Assembly (NCBI RefSeq): GCF_037975245.1
Contig: NC_092564.1
Coordinates: forward strand, 2,569,984 to 2,633,983
Length of the DNA: 64,000 nucleotides
Direction: 5' to 3'
Origin: Apostichopus japonicus
Taxonomy: Eukaryota; Echinodermata; Holothuroidea; Aspidochirotida; Stichopodidae
The translations under genes and the position numbers were made by a program. A model generated the notes under the pieces. That model was not told the DNA's origin. It saw only the letters and a list, made by a program, of their open reading frames with translations, and searched no databases. Shown here piece by piece: positions 1 to 25,918 of the stretch. Within the stretch, counting starts at the first letter, position 1; every line of letters begins with the position of its first letter.

Positions 1-3000
1 ATTACTAAGTGACGTTTCAACTTCCCTGATGTATACAAATTTACAATTTTTGATGTACAGTTGTCGTTGAAATTTATCAAAACATGATGCAAATCATATA
101 TGGCTAAGTAAGGCCTAGCCCTGTTATTTATCCTGTTATTGGGCCTATGCCTAGCCTTGATCTGTTAACACAAATCACAGGCAGCTACTGGTACTACAGC
201 TACGGAGCTAGATATATGCCATATACAAAACCCAGCTGATAAGTCTTAGCTGTAACTATCTTTCCATGTTCATAACACTGCTTAGTAGTTACTACTATCC
301 CTTTTCAATGGCTGATCTACGACTGCTCAACTATACAAACGATAGTGACATTAACATTAATAGTGGTATTGGTAACACTAACAACAGCGTAGCAGCTTAT
401 TGTATTGTTAGCCATTGTTAGCCTATATTGTGAAGGACCTAGCCTACCATTCATAACTAACCACAGGCTTAGGAGATATATTTCTGTATGCTTGGATAGC
501 ATTATTATGATTATTCCTTTTATACTTATCAGTAGCTATGGCCTTTTTAACATAAAATATCACAACGAAAGTTTGTATGTGATTTTCATTTGATGTGAAA
601 ATGAAATCATTGGTGTGAGACATTGATGGACTTTTTATGTGACGTAGGCTTTCTTTTCTTAACTCTCGTAAGTTTGTAGCTTTAACATTTCTGGTGGAAA
701 TAAAAAGAAATGATGCATGAAATGTACTGCAGTAGTTGCGTCCTCTTTGTTGTCAGATGTATCTGCTATTTATTCCCAATTTAAATTAATTGTTGATTTA
801 ATGGGGGAATTTCTCCCATGTTCCTAGATTTCTTCTATGTACCCGTATGTCAACCTCTTTATCCTCCCACACCTGTTCTTACTCTCTTTTACTTTTCATT
901 GTAAAATATGCACCAAAGATCCCTGAACATTGCAAAACAATGTAAAACTGTTAAAAATATTAGAATACTCATTAAATGATCCCAAAACAGGCTTTTACAG
1001 TAATATTTTTTACTTTTTTTGTGTTTGTGAAACAACAAAGCTGCTGTCCTTGTGCACTTAGCTAATCATTTAGTAAACACTATTGTACATTGGAGCAAGA
1101 AGTTATATTCAGTAGGAAGACACAAGTTAGGGGAAGCGTGGAGAGGGGGGGGGGGGTATGAGGCTGGTTTGGTAGAAGTGAAGGTAAAAGCTTAAGAGTC
1201 AGAACTTCAACATCCAGGGCAAATTTTAATTATATCTCCTGGTTTTTGCCTCAGATAACCAGGTCTTACGTCTTGGTTGTCCTTACAGCTAATTTGTTTG
1301 TCCGATAAAAAATTGCAAAATTAAAAAAAAATATGACTAGGATACATACAACTGTAGGAGAGATATGTAGGTTTGAGGAAATGAGCATCAGTGTTCAGCC
1401 AGGTAAAATCCACTTGGGGGTTGGATCATAAGCCTAGCATTGTTTTAAGTTGTTACATCAGTATGTCCAAAGGATTGGAGAAGGATCCAATTTAATCATT
1501 TTTGCCTATTTGTGGGTATTCCACCTTCCGAAGCTGATTTTGGTTGTTGTCCCAACAGAAATTTGTTTTCCTCGGACAACCATTAATAATTAAAAATTGT
1601 TGTTGTGTTTATCAAAAAGGCACCTGTGAAACAGACAAAATGGAGGACCTTGAAACATCCCTCCCACCTAGACTAAAGTGCTCAGAGATTTATTACAATC
1701 TTCAAATCATTCAATACCATTGTATGTTGTGATAAGTAGTTGTTATCTGCACGACATATCTTTGAAGTTATCCTTGGTTATTAATGTATTGACTCGTGAT
1801 TTTGGTTGGAATCAATTATTAAACTGCACATAGTTTGTTTGCACAAAATGATTTCTATGGATTCTAAATTTAACTCGATTATCAAACAGTTATAGTAAAT
1901 AACAGAAATCAATGGAAAATCTTCACCTTTGTACTCTATTGAGTGCAATTAAAAACTGATCTTGTGACTCAGTACTTTCATTTCCAAATTTTGAAGCATA
2001 CCATGATCTAACTAAGGTCCCTGAAGATGAACTTATAGGGTTAATTGCATAGGACAGGGAGGGGGGGGGGGAGTAAAAATCTGCTAACAAGAGGGTTCGT
2101 GTCCAAGTTCAACTCATGCACAGGGGTCTGCAATGTGTACTGCTAGTATTGTACAATGCTTTGAGCAAGCATCAATATTCCATAAACAAATTAAATAAAG
2201 TTAAAAATTAACAGATCTATGTTTTTAAATATGTGAATAGTGAAAGAGAACCTTTTTTACATTCACAATACAGTAGCTCTTAAAGGGTATCTTAAGACTG
2301 CCTAATATTGTTTCGCTGTGTAAGTGGACAAACATATGAGGGACTGTCTTTGTTAATGAAAGTATGTGACTGAATTTTCCTCCAACCAAACTACTGGTAT
2401 ATATTCTGATACTAGTATGATTTAATTGACTGGATCCATCCTAGGAACAAAATGATCATACCTGGGCTTGATATTAAAAGCTTGGGTGAGGTTAGTGGTT
2501 ACTGAATCGCAGAAAATATATTTCTTCCCCATTGTGCTAAGTTTTGTGCTGAACTTACTGTAAAATCAAAATACAAATTAGACATTCCTTGCATCTTCCT
2601 GAAGCTACCTCACATGCTTGAGAATGTTTAGTTTGGGATGTCCCAGTTGCCAATCCTGACCAAAGTTCTAATCCCAGGGGCCGTAAATTAAATACTGCAT
2701 GAGTGAGTTTGTTTACATAGTTGTTAATCATAAGAACGTTATTGTCTGAGACAACCACGGGCGTGAGAATGATTGTTTGGTTATCAGTGTACTTCGTGGT
2801 TCATTATCCATGGATATGAATATTACAAATAGAACATTAAACCTTATCAAATCAAAAGTTATATACACGGTTTGCAATTAATAGTGTGGTTATGTATACG
2901 TGCATGTGTTTCAAGGTCTGTAAAAGTGCATAGTCTTACAGTTGCTCCCAAACTAGAAGGTACAGTACAGGCTCCATGTGTGACAGTCTTTCCTTATCAA

Positions 3001-6000
3001 TGATGTGCTACAGTTTGTAAGTTAGTCACTGTCAAGTAACACTTTCAAAATTTGTGGTACCGTTGCCTTTACAAAAATATTTTATTTGGATTGGTTCCCC
3101 AATGCTAGTCTCTCTTTAGTGTACATAGATGTACAATGTATTGATCTGTAGATAACACTGCTTTGGTGTCCAGTGGTGCTATGTTTAGACTGCTTTGTTA
3201 CAGTGCTTGGTCACTGATTTCAATGTGTAGACTTCTTGTATGAAAAAATCATCACATAAACATCCAGCCTACGTAGGTGTAGAGTGTGTGATTTTAACTG
3301 CATTGGGATGGAAGAGAAGTTTACGGAAATCACTGTGGAACTTTGAATTATATGTTTAATCATTGTCATATTGTCAGTTTCGTTATAAAACCAGCTGAGC
3401 CAAATTGAAGCTCTTAGAATCCTAGTTCAGTGTTTCCATACATTTGTAGTATTCCAAGTAAAATCATTGTGCATAGCAAGGTACAACAAAGAACAAAAAC
3501 TACTCTAAGTACTGTACTGTACTTGCCTATTGCCCGTTTGTACCATAAGGCAGAGTATTTGTACTGTAAATCTATCAGTGAAGGTACTGGCTATTTCAAG
3601 CTTGGACAGCCCTCACATTGCAAAAATACATAGCGGGTACAGTAGTGCTGTTTTAGTGGCCAGAAGCTAATATGCTAAATGGCAAGCCTACTGTGTTTGT
3701 CGTTACACCTTGTGGCTGGGATGTTAAACTTGGACAGGTAGGTTCTATGACTTATTTATTTACAAACATGGATTTGATTTTAGCCACTATTGAGTGGCAC
3801 TCGGTTGCATGTATAGCACCCCACCCAGCTTACTAAAGCTGTAGGACCATGGTAGGACAAACTAGGCTGGATGCACAAATTCTTGCTTATCGTGTTGGTG
3901 ACAGTATTTATTGACAAAAGGTGTTTCAACTTCTTTTGAGTGTGAAGAGTAGTACTGTAGCTATTTGTTGACAATTTTCTGAACTGTTCTGTCAGCATTT
4001 TAAAGTAGGCTCTTGAAAAACTTCTTTTTGTATCTGACTTCTGTAGAGGAAAATGTGGTCATAAAGTTGCTGATTTTGGGTTTTTTTGTTGGGTGGGGTT
4101 GCACCCATTGCAGTATGTATATTAAGCTTATTTTTCAAATGGCATCCAATTGAAAAGGTATGCTACTTTGCTGATTTATGCACACAACTGTTCTACGGTT
4201 ATTTGGCCAAATTCTACATATATTTTAGACTTAGAAGGTGGAAAAACATGTGAAGTTTGCAATCTTGCAAATGATACTCAAGTCTAACACTGACTATTTT
4301 GGGGACATTATGTAGGCCTATTATTTCTACAAAATGGAGAAAATTGCAATAGAGGATGAGTACCCTGTAGCAGCTGAAATTACAAGGTCCTACACACACT
4401 GCCAACATTCACTCAATAACAGATATTTGTCTCTTCTCCAAAGTTTTTTCTGTCCAAAGTAAGTATTCAGATTTGCAAAGGTCCCCTCCTTCTAATCTGG
4501 CTGCTAATTCAAAAGCGACATCAATGGATAAACAGTGCAGCCCAATGGTAGAATTGCCAGGGTAATATGCCACTACCTCAAGTAGTGAATATGGTGAAAA
4601 CAGGACACCTTACAGTATGTGGGGTTTCTATCCTGTATCTGTTAAATTATTTACATGTGTAATGTGGGCCTGTGTGATACTAGTCATAGAAATGATAGAA
4701 GAATTACTTTATTGCTCTCTGCATTTAGAGAACCTTAAGTGTTTAATCAGTATAACAATTTTTTTTTGGCCACTACTTTACTTGAAGGTAACCTTACAGT
4801 GTAACAATACTCTAGTGTAATCGAATCAAAGTTGTACATTGCAAATTGGACACAGTGTCAAGAGCTACCTGTTCCTCACTTCCTGTCTCCTAACAACCAT
4901 AGTACTCTCTTTTTCCTAAGTCTAAAGTAGAGGTTGCTTTCATGCCTTCCCCCTCGGTAACCTTCCTATTGCCCATGGTGAGCCCTGGCCATATTTGATA
5001 CACTTTGTATAGGTCCTTAGATTAGTATTTCCATGAGGATAAAGAATCCAACAGAAGATCATTGTAATCGCTATCTGTGATGATCGCGGATGAACAACAG
5101 CATTAAGTCATCCCCTCAAATTTGCTGTTCGACAACCAAAAGGGGAGACATGGTTGTCCTTAAGGTCCTTAAAAATTTGCCCTGCTACTAACTATAATGA
5201 TCTGCTGTAGACGTTGTACAGTACTTATCTAAATTGCAAGCTGCTGTAGCGATAAAAACAAAAGTTTTTGTACATTTCTATATTTAAGGCCCGAATAACT
5301 AGATGTTCTTACATGGTCCATTAAATCACCACAGACCAACCACTGCTGTGGTCTTAATTCACTTTGTACAGTTTGTGCTGAAGCTTTCATTCCTGCAATA
5401 CAGACGCTGTATCACTTGATGATGTACGGTATGTTTCTGTACCAACAGTTTATTATTCACTGTTACAAACCTCGACCTGCTGCCTGCTTCCTCTCCCCTG
5501 CACTGTTTGTTCGTTTCTAATTCTCTTTGTTCGTGTGTCTGTTGTGTTTACATTGTGGGAGAGTAGTTATTGTGGCTACTTTAAACTAAACTAACATCTG
5601 AGGAGAGTGTTTTATTTTGTGTACACTGTGAGAAAGCATCCAGCAAAGAAATGAGTACAGTAGACAGTTCCATTGTTTATTATAGTACTTTGAAAGGATG
5701 ACTGTCTCCAAGGAGAAAAAACTGATATTGCTATTTCTCATACAGGCTGCAAATTGACTTAACATGAATGATGGATCATAACAGGTGAATAAGTTTGTAT
5801 TCTAAGCACAGCCTGCCAAGATTGCTGCTGCCACCATCATTATCAGGCATGAGCTTGGGTTTAATGGTCAGGTGACCCTAGATCACATGATAGCTGTACT
5901 GTACATAACTTGGCACTGTCACACTCATAGTCAGTTTTCACATATTGACTTTCATGTGGGCGCAGTTATTTTTGTGTATTAAAAGTAGTTTATAGTCCAT

Positions 6001-7994
6001 ACCAGATCCTTACCTAACCCATTCAAGCTCAATTTTTTTTTGAATGAAATCCTTAATTTTGTTTATACTAAATTTGTTACTAAACTTCCAATAGTAATTA
6101 TATTTGAAATTTTTTTTTTTATGGGAATTTGCCAATTGTGAATAATAAGTTAAAAAAAAAACTGGCGGGCCATGATATTTTTTTTATCATGTGCATTTAA
6201 TCATTACTTACTTGGAAACTAATACTGTTTGGTTCAGGAAAGTTGGAATATTTCTCAGCTCGGTCAATGTAATCATGTTTCGTGTAATATTCTGTAGGTT
6301 TGGTTAAATGATCATAAATTGGTACCCACACAGGACATGTTGCTTTCAGGCAGAATGTTACCACAATTTGCAACCATATATGATGTACATGTGACAGCAA
6401 ACCCATTGAACTGAAAAATGTTTGCCATGACAAACTGCTGTGATTGGAACATTCCCTGGCTACTATAGAAACCATTTATATTCTTCACTGTTTCATTTGG
6501 CTCAATTGTGACCACTTTTTGCCACTTACTATAGAAACTCACAAATCAATCTTTATACCCTTAACAGTTTCACCTGAGACCTTATTGCATTCCGTATTTT
6601 TGTGCTTTCGAACGATCCCCGAGAATTTTCTCCACGCAGTAGTTGTACAAACTAACTGACCTTGGGTATAGGCTACTTTTTGTGTCCTATATGTATGACA
6701 GGCTACAGCACTTACTGTGTATGAGAATAGTGTATATAAGCCTAGGTAATAGAGCTTTTCAATGGACGAAAGTTACGATCAAACAATATAAATGAGAGTA
6801 CAGTTTTCACAAAGAGTTTAGTCCTAGCCTTGATGACTGAGTTGGAAAAGAATGAAAGCAAATACTGTACAGTTTAAGATGGCTTGAGAATGCCTCCTGT
6901 ATAGACAGTATGCTGTGGCATGAACCTTGGCTATGGCCTGCAGCAAGCTATCTACAGTAGGATACAGCCTAGGTCTAGACTACTGTATTTATTGTTGTAA
7001 TAAAATAATAGTGCCCATGTACTACAGGCCTTTAGTGTAATTGAATTTTCAGTTAAATCAAAATTAGAAAACTCCAATGGAAGTACTGTACTTTTAGTTA
7101 TCACAACTACTTGCTACCTTATATTTCTTTTATCATAAGAAATGGGTTAAACATTCTTGATTGTGGCATTATGGAGAATAATATTATTAACAAGTGCAAA
7201 TTTATGCTTTGCAATATATTCAATCCAGTTGTCATAACACTAAATCCCCATAGGTCTACATGTGTCTGATAAATGTTACAGTATACCATACTTCAAACCA
7301 TTTGGGAGCTTTTTCAATTTAAATGGTCCCCTTTGCTAGCTTATATGTATGTCTGATAGGACAGATCAGAGAGGGGGAAGGGGAGACAATCATTTAGGTT
7401 TCTGAGCTTAATAACTAATTACTTCATTTTTGTCCCAGAAAATGCCATTGTGCCAAGCAAGCAAAGACTGGTGGCAGAAACTACAATTTCAATTTTCTAG
7501 TGGCCCCCCTAATTTGAAATATGCTCACTATTGTGTGCTAGGAAACAGCACCCCTTGATTAACATTGCTAGCAACAGGGTTGCTGATTTTGTTTTGCATG
7601 TTGTTATCGTGTGTGCTACTTGTAAGAGGCACTTTTTAATCATACACACTGACTTGTGTGTTTAATTGCTTTGTGCGCAGTTGCAGAATGATAAGGAAAA
7701 AACAAACGAAGAAAACGAGAGCAAATTATGTCATTCCAAAGTGCATAGTATATTTATTCACCTTTGAAAAGATGTTGTCCCATCTGGCCACCTACTGTTA
7801 CCAGTAGCAAAAAGTTTGCTCCATTGGGAACATCTCCTTTGTACTTACTGTGTTGTTAGTATTAGTTGCATAAAATTTCCACCAGGAGCACCCAGCTTTA
7901 ACGACATATGGTGGAACAATACACAAAATCTTTGTACTGTATGCCTGGTGACTATTGATGCAGTTATTACTGTAGACCAATTTGTGTATTTACA

Positions 7995-8013
7995 GTATAT
8001 ATATATATATATA
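7995..8013. repeat. (TA)n microsatellite
   Basis: Short alternating TA tract in intron 1. It encodes only tyrosine/isoleucine strings if translated. Confidence 0.9.
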
Positions 8014-8062
8014 CATGTGTATATATTTTTATGTATATAACTTGTGGTATTGTTGTTGTTGC

Positions 8063-8176
8063 AGGTCAAAAGTCATTTAAGGTCACCAGAGGCCAAAGTG
8101 TAAAGGAGTATAAGATCACTATTCTTTGTGTGAAGGTCAAAGGTCATTTGAGACCATCTAAAGAGGTCAAAGGACT
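8063..8176. repeat. AGGTCA-rich repeat fragment in intron 1
   Basis: Contains AGGTCAAAAGTCATTTAAGG, GGTCACCAGAGGCCAAA and a second AGGTCAAAGGTCATTTGAG block about 68 bp later. The same words occur in the tandem array at 56.87-57.30 kb and in fragments at 14519-14577 and 20082-20130, so this is a degraded member of that repeat family. Confidence 0.6.
8134..8146 (+). promoter_or_regulatory. Perfect DR1 nuclear-receptor-like motif
   Basis: AGGTCA-A-AGGTCA, the consensus direct repeat with one-base spacing bound by HNF4/RXR-type nuclear receptors. It lies inside a dispersed repeat in intron 1, so function is unproven. Confidence 0.25.
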
Positions 8177-9038
8177 TCCTTTGTAAGCATGCATCTTTGG
8201 TGAAGTTTATTCTAGTGTAGGTTAATATTGTAGAGGTTTGACAACCTTGTAGTTGTAGACATAATAATCACAAAAGTATAGCATGGACAATGATCTCCTT
8301 ACTTGACAGGGAAGTACAGTAGGTCCTGCATTTTTGCAAGAATCTTGCGGATCACTTGAAGTCAACATATAAGAATCATTGAAGTGTTACTCTTTAGTGT
8401 GCTCATATAAAATGTGGCAAAGCATCTCTAAGCCAACTTGCTTTCTGGTTCTGGGTAGTGGCTATAGTGTAAGTACGTAACCAGGGCAAAATGAGTATGA
8501 GCTGACGTTCAGTGCCCTGTCCTATGAGGCTCATTACTGTATAGCACATGTTAAATTGACAAGAATTCTACCCAACTGTGATGGACCATAAAAGTGCCGG
8601 TCGTGGCATTCGGGGAGTTCTGGCCGGAATAGTATGTTTCCCATTAGTACTGGCCGGTAAGACCCGGGTGCTGGTTGATGTTGACTTGGCTAACCAGTGT
8701 ACCTGCAGCACACCACTTGTAATCGTCACCCATCTGGGAACAATATCAAAATTCAACACGAGCGTACATTGCTACATTAGGTAAGAATAACAATCAAACT
8801 ACAGTATTAAAATTTTCCGGAAATGTAGTGAGGATGGTATTGAAGAACTTAGCATGCATAGGCTCCGGATGTGTGACCTGATTAATTCACTTTGGCTTCA
8901 GCTTTGAGTACAATGTTTCTGTACCCTGCTGTGTTGGACGAATCTAACCGTAACAGTAGTTACCAAGTTTGCAATCTGCATTATTGTCCTTGCCGGCTTT
9001 GCAGTCCGCGGTCCCCTCACAGTTGCGCAAGGTCAGGA

Positions 9039-9095
9039 AGAGTGACTCCATGGTCGGTAAGAGTGACTCCATAGTCTGTAGGAATGACTCCATAG
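9039..9095. repeat. 21-bp minisatellite, about 2.7 copies
   Basis: Unit AGAGTGACTCCATGGTCGGT plus one base, repeated at 9039, 9060 and (diverged) 9081. The period of 21 is a multiple of three, which leaves an open frame on the minus strand with a repeated Thr-Met-Glu-Ser pattern; I do not consider that a gene. Confidence 0.85.
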
Positions 9096-10256
9096 TTTTC
9101 CCTTTTGGGATACAAAAATGATGACAAATCAATGCAGATCGCAGCTCTTTAAGTTTCACTGATTTGACGAGTGATTTGCTTGACTTCATAATCAACTTCA
9201 TATTGTCAAGGCCAAGTGACTTTCAATGATATACAGTACCCTAATATTCCATGAATCTGAAGAAATTGAGGCAACCTTGAAACAAGAAGGTAGTGTTTTT
9301 CTTGAGCATTTTGTTAGTTTCACCATTGATTTCACATTGTGCAGCAGGTACAGTTGGAATAATTAACTAGCTTTTTAATATTGTGCTATATGTGTGCATT
9401 AGAAACTAAGGTCATATTCATGGAATTGCCCTAGTTTTGGTTTACTTCTTGAAGAAAAATCTTGAAGTTTAGTGATTCTATCTATAAAGTACTTGTATAT
9501 TGCTATAATTAAATTGAAATTCATTTGTCTGTGTTTTTTATTGTGTGTGTACAGTTTAAGATTCCTACTATATGTGGATCCAATGCATTCTAATAGTTGG
9601 TGTGACAACCTGCAATGGTCTTTTAACTTTTATTAAATCCTACAACTTGGATGCCTGATACTGTACAGTGTACCGTGAGTGCCTGTAAGGTAACAGTACA
9701 GTAGTCGGCTCTCAATACCTAACTGTTTTATAGATCAGTTAATATCTGATCAGATCGATTTGAGCCTCTTTAAAAACCAAGTGTGTTGATTAAAGGAGAT
9801 GTTTTTGTTTGTTTGGCTATTTAATCATGAAAGCTTATAGTTTAGAAGTCCTCAAAGAAAGGTTGCAATTTGTAGAACTACGACATCCACCCTGAAGAAC
9901 TCATAGCTGATTTCTGGTCAACCTGTCATGGTAATGTCTATTTGATTCAGTCAAAATGGAATGCTGTAAGTCACAGTAACACCAATGTAATGAATTCCCA
10001 GTACAATCCACACAGTTGACAAAATCTTGATTGTATGTGCAGTATGTATAGTATATATATTGCTGTAGTCTTTACAACTGTTCAGTTTTTGTGTAGTTAT
10101 CTTTGAAGACTGAAGTCTGTCGCATGTAAAATTACTGTTGTTTGCAGTGTCAAAAACATATACACATCTTACAATTTTGAAAGCAATTGGACCAGTTTTT
10201 TGCATAGCAATCGGTGACGTGATACTGGATAAATAATTACCTGCAATGCTCTATAA

Positions 10257-10650
10257 CAGGGTTGTCCAACCTTTTGCAGAGGAGGGCCACATGGAATGAT
10301 TATGATGAAGGAGGGGGCCGCATGAACCCTACGCTCGATTTTTTGCGCGAAGCCCAAGGCAACAAAATGTGAGCACTGCGCGGAGCTCACTGATTTATTT
10401 TCCTTCCTAATAAAACAGATGAATAAGTCCAGCCGGCACCCCCCCCCCCCTTCCCTCCGCTGAGAGAGTGTCACACAAACTGACCTGCATGCAGTTTTTT
10501 TGGACCCAGAAGGTTCGAATGATTGATTATAAAGCTTCAAATTGTTATCAATAAATCTGCTCACTAAATTTCACACCGTAGAGCATCTCTGGCGGGCCGG
10601 ACGCAACCCTGCGGCGGGCCGGACTGTGGCCCGTAGGTTGGACAACCCTG
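10257..10650. mobile_element. Non-autonomous hAT element (394 bp) with 8-bp target duplication
   Basis: Begins CAGGGTTGTCCAACC and ends with its exact reverse complement GGTTGGACAACCCTG. Both ends are flanked by the perfect 8-bp direct repeat CTCTATAA (10249-10256 and 10651-10658). The CAGG ends and 8-bp duplication identify the hAT superfamily. There is no transposase; open frames inside are short. It sits in Gq intron 1 about 2.7 kb before exon 2. Complete ends and a perfect target duplication suggest a fairly recent insertion. Confidence 0.95.
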
Positions 10651-11411
10651 CTCTATAACATCTGTGCAATTTGATGATTCTCGGTTTAACTTGCAGATCT
10701 GTAGATATTGAAGTGCCAATCCTTAAGCAACTTTTCATTAGCAAGTTATGGATCGTTTGATGCTATGCAGAAATTTTGCGTCCCACAAAATTGTTTAACC
10801 TGTTAAGTTTTTGCCTAATTTTGTCGTACTTGGGTTGATTTTGGTGGTGGTATAGTAACAATGTCTATGTTTTCCTTTATCATCAACAATTTTTCCACAA
10901 CATTATGAAAAACTCATTTGAATATGTGACATTTCAAACAAATGAGCTGGCTTTGGATGTAAAACAGCAGACCAAGGCGGAACGCTGAACATAACATATA
11001 TAATGATTACATCTTCAATCAAACTTAACAAGAATGTGAGTTTTGACTCAGGGTTTTATAAAGCTACCAGTTCTTTCCAGGTTGTTTGTTTTGTTTCAAG
11101 TAAAAACTGGAATAAACCTCGCCCAAATTGGAATGAATGTTGACTAGAGAGTCATTGTTACATCATGAGACCTTTCCTTTTAACATTAAATGATATTGTT
11201 AGTTTCACAAAAGTTATGGCAAAGAAAAAAACTGCTGAAATTTTTTTTGGAATGAAAGCAGTAGACATCATATGTTGCGCCAATATACAATATCACGATA
11301 CTTTAGTTGTAAAGACATAAAAGATAAAACTTAAAAGAAACTGGGTGAGTTTGGAGAATATTCTTTGCAAACCTGAGTCTGAACAGTACCTTGTAAGATT
11401 TTTGAATCTAT

Positions 11412-11957
11412 GGGTGCTTTTACACTAGATCCGGATCAGATCTCAACATCAGGGTCTGATCTTGATGTTGAGATTACGGCTGTAGTGTAAACGCAGTTCA
11501 GATCAGAATCTGATCCTCCTAGCTTGATGCTGGCAGAGACCAGGATCTGATCCGGACGTTGAGATCAATTTTGCAATGTAAACACTTCCGTATCAACAGT
11601 GACCCGAGATATCCGGTGAACTCATTTCGTCACATGCACTCTCGGGTGGAATTCCAGTTCTGTATTAACATGCATGTGCTAATTCCTATGTAGTTTGAGT
11701 GAGTATGGGCCCTGCATAGCATAGTATTGTCACTCTTAGGCTATACACCATGACAACGAAAGTTTTGGAGTATACGTACTACGCAATCCGCGGCTGGGCA
11801 TGACACAATTCCAATCCAACATCCGGTTCGTAGCGGGGAGGATCAGAGTACGACTGAAGTGTAAATGCGTCCGGATCAATGCATAAGTTTACCCCATGGA
11901 GAGATGATCTTCTGATAACACCAGGGGATCTGATCCGGATCTAGTGTAACAGCACCC
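11412..11957. mobile_element. 546-bp MITE, family X copy 1 (intron 1)
   Basis: Termini read GGGTGCTTTTACACTAGATC at the left and the near reverse complement at the right (ending CTAGTGTAACAGCACCC). The subterminal parts are packed with GATCTGATCCGGATC-type palindromic words. A second copy of the whole element lies at 53239-53780 in the opposite orientation, which proves a dispersed family. No transposase is encoded. The flanks are TAT and TAG here and TTT/TTT at copy 2, compatible with a 3-bp target duplication as in PIF/Harbinger elements, but the superfamily is not proven. Confidence 0.88.
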
Positions 11958-12000
11958 TAGATAAGATTCCAGGTGTTCTCATTAAGACATGTCTTTTTCT

Positions 12001-12065
12001 TTTTTCGCTTTTTCTTTCACCTTTCTTCACTTTTCTTTTTCACTTTTTTTCCCACTTTTTCTTCC
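12001..12065. repeat. CTTTTTC-type polypyrimidine stretch
   Basis: Irregular repeats of CTTTTTCTTTCAC. A purine-strand relative with AAGTGAAA words occurs at 15570-15620. Simple sequence in intron 1. Confidence 0.6.
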
Positions 12066-13351
12066 ACTAAGTGAAAGTCAGAGTGTCAGTAATTACAGAG
12101 TATGATTCCATCCATAACATTATGTAGGCATTTTCCCATAGTGGTATTACTTTAATGGTTACCATTTATTTCACGGTTGTTGTACTGTAGCTAGACATTA
12201 ATTCAGTACAGTACTAGGCTACACCTAAATGTACTATACAGTGAGTGTTCCCTGCATTCACAAAGTCACAGAGAACGGGAGATTTCAATATGCCAAATAC
12301 TGTGTGCTGGCTGTCTGCGAAAACCAGTGTGTAATTAAGTGCTCTCGCACAGGACTGTACAGTACTAGTAGTAGGCAAGGTTAATACAACATTACCAGGA
12401 TTCCTGCTGCTATGACAGTGGCTATGTACAGTGTAATAATTTGCCATTTGGGAGGTTCTTCTTGGTATTGTACCTTGACAATGTATAGGAGTAGTCAATG
12501 GGGCATTCATTGCTGTGTGGAATGTACAGTACCATTGAGAGAGTACTACACAGTGTGGTGTTTTCTATACAGTACAGATACTGTGTTGTATGGATATGCA
12601 TAGTCTACAGGATTGAGTGGGTTTACTGAAAGTGCAGAACTAAATGGATGGTGTAATAAATGTTATGGTGTTTCTTTGTGCTAGTATGAGAGATGTATAC
12701 TACGACAGATTTTATTTGTTTCTCTTATTCTTTAAGCTGCAGAGTTCTTCATTTGTGTGTGTGGAATGGAAGAGTTGTATAAGAGGTTACTGTATATGGG
12801 CATAAGCAGGGATTCTGCTATAATGCTACTGAAGAACTGTATGGTTAAAAAACATAAAATAAACAAAAGCATTTTATTGTATGAGTATCATGAATTTTGC
12901 ACAAAGATTGAAGAGTGGAGGAGATTAAACAGTAGTAGATCTACTGTATGAATTGTATGTTGTATACATGTGTATTTTAAGGAACTGTTATACAATTTTA
13001 GAAATGCAACACAGGACCTTATACTACAACAGATACTTTATTACAGTAGATGTGTACATCAAGATACAGTAGTCATATATCGTAGAATTCTTGACTTTTA
13101 AATGTTACACTGTGCATTGTAAGTCCCCAGGGGGGACGGAAAATTCCAATAGATTTTCTAAACTACTTTTTTGTCAATTATGCGTCATATCTAATATTTC
13201 TGTGCTTTTGTCTAATAATATATGTATACACTATTGTACCCATTTCTTTTGTGATTTCTTTCATGGACTAGATTTAGGCCTTAAACAGTCATGTATATCT
13301 TGATTCAAAAAGCTATTGACTTTATTTTTTTAAATTTTCTTCCCATCACAG

Positions 13352-25918
<12,567 letters not shown>

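Larger units (their letters stand above)
1..13351 (+). other. Intron 1 (3' part) of the Gq alpha gene
   Basis: No coding exon is recognisable here. Exon 1 of a Gq alpha gene should encode a short N-terminal helix ending in a run of Leu before the P-loop Gly, and I do not see it, so the intron very probably starts left of the window. The stretch is AT-rich with scattered poly(G) runs (about 1145-1156 and 2061-2071) and very many TGTAC/GTACA-type words. It contains a hAT MITE (10257-10650), a 546-bp MITE (11412-11957), a 21-bp minisatellite near 9039 and AGGTCA-rich repeat debris (8063-8176). The acceptor at its end is TTCCCATCACAG before GCACAGGC. Confidence 0.6.

Noticed and set aside
8578-8784. 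68-codon frame with GC-rich sequence and a GTAAGA donor near 8780, considered as a Gq first exon
   Set aside because: It does not encode the basic N-terminal helix or the Leu run before the P-loop, and the phase would not join exon 2. It may be an unrelated exon, but nothing supports that.
10169-10564. 131-codon minus-strand frame
   Set aside because: Crosses the hAT MITE left end; no domain and no splice support.
13291-13351. Upstream Met in frame with Gq exon 2
   Set aside because: Lies in the polypyrimidine tract and intron; the acceptor at 13351 and the conserved split Gly set the exon start.
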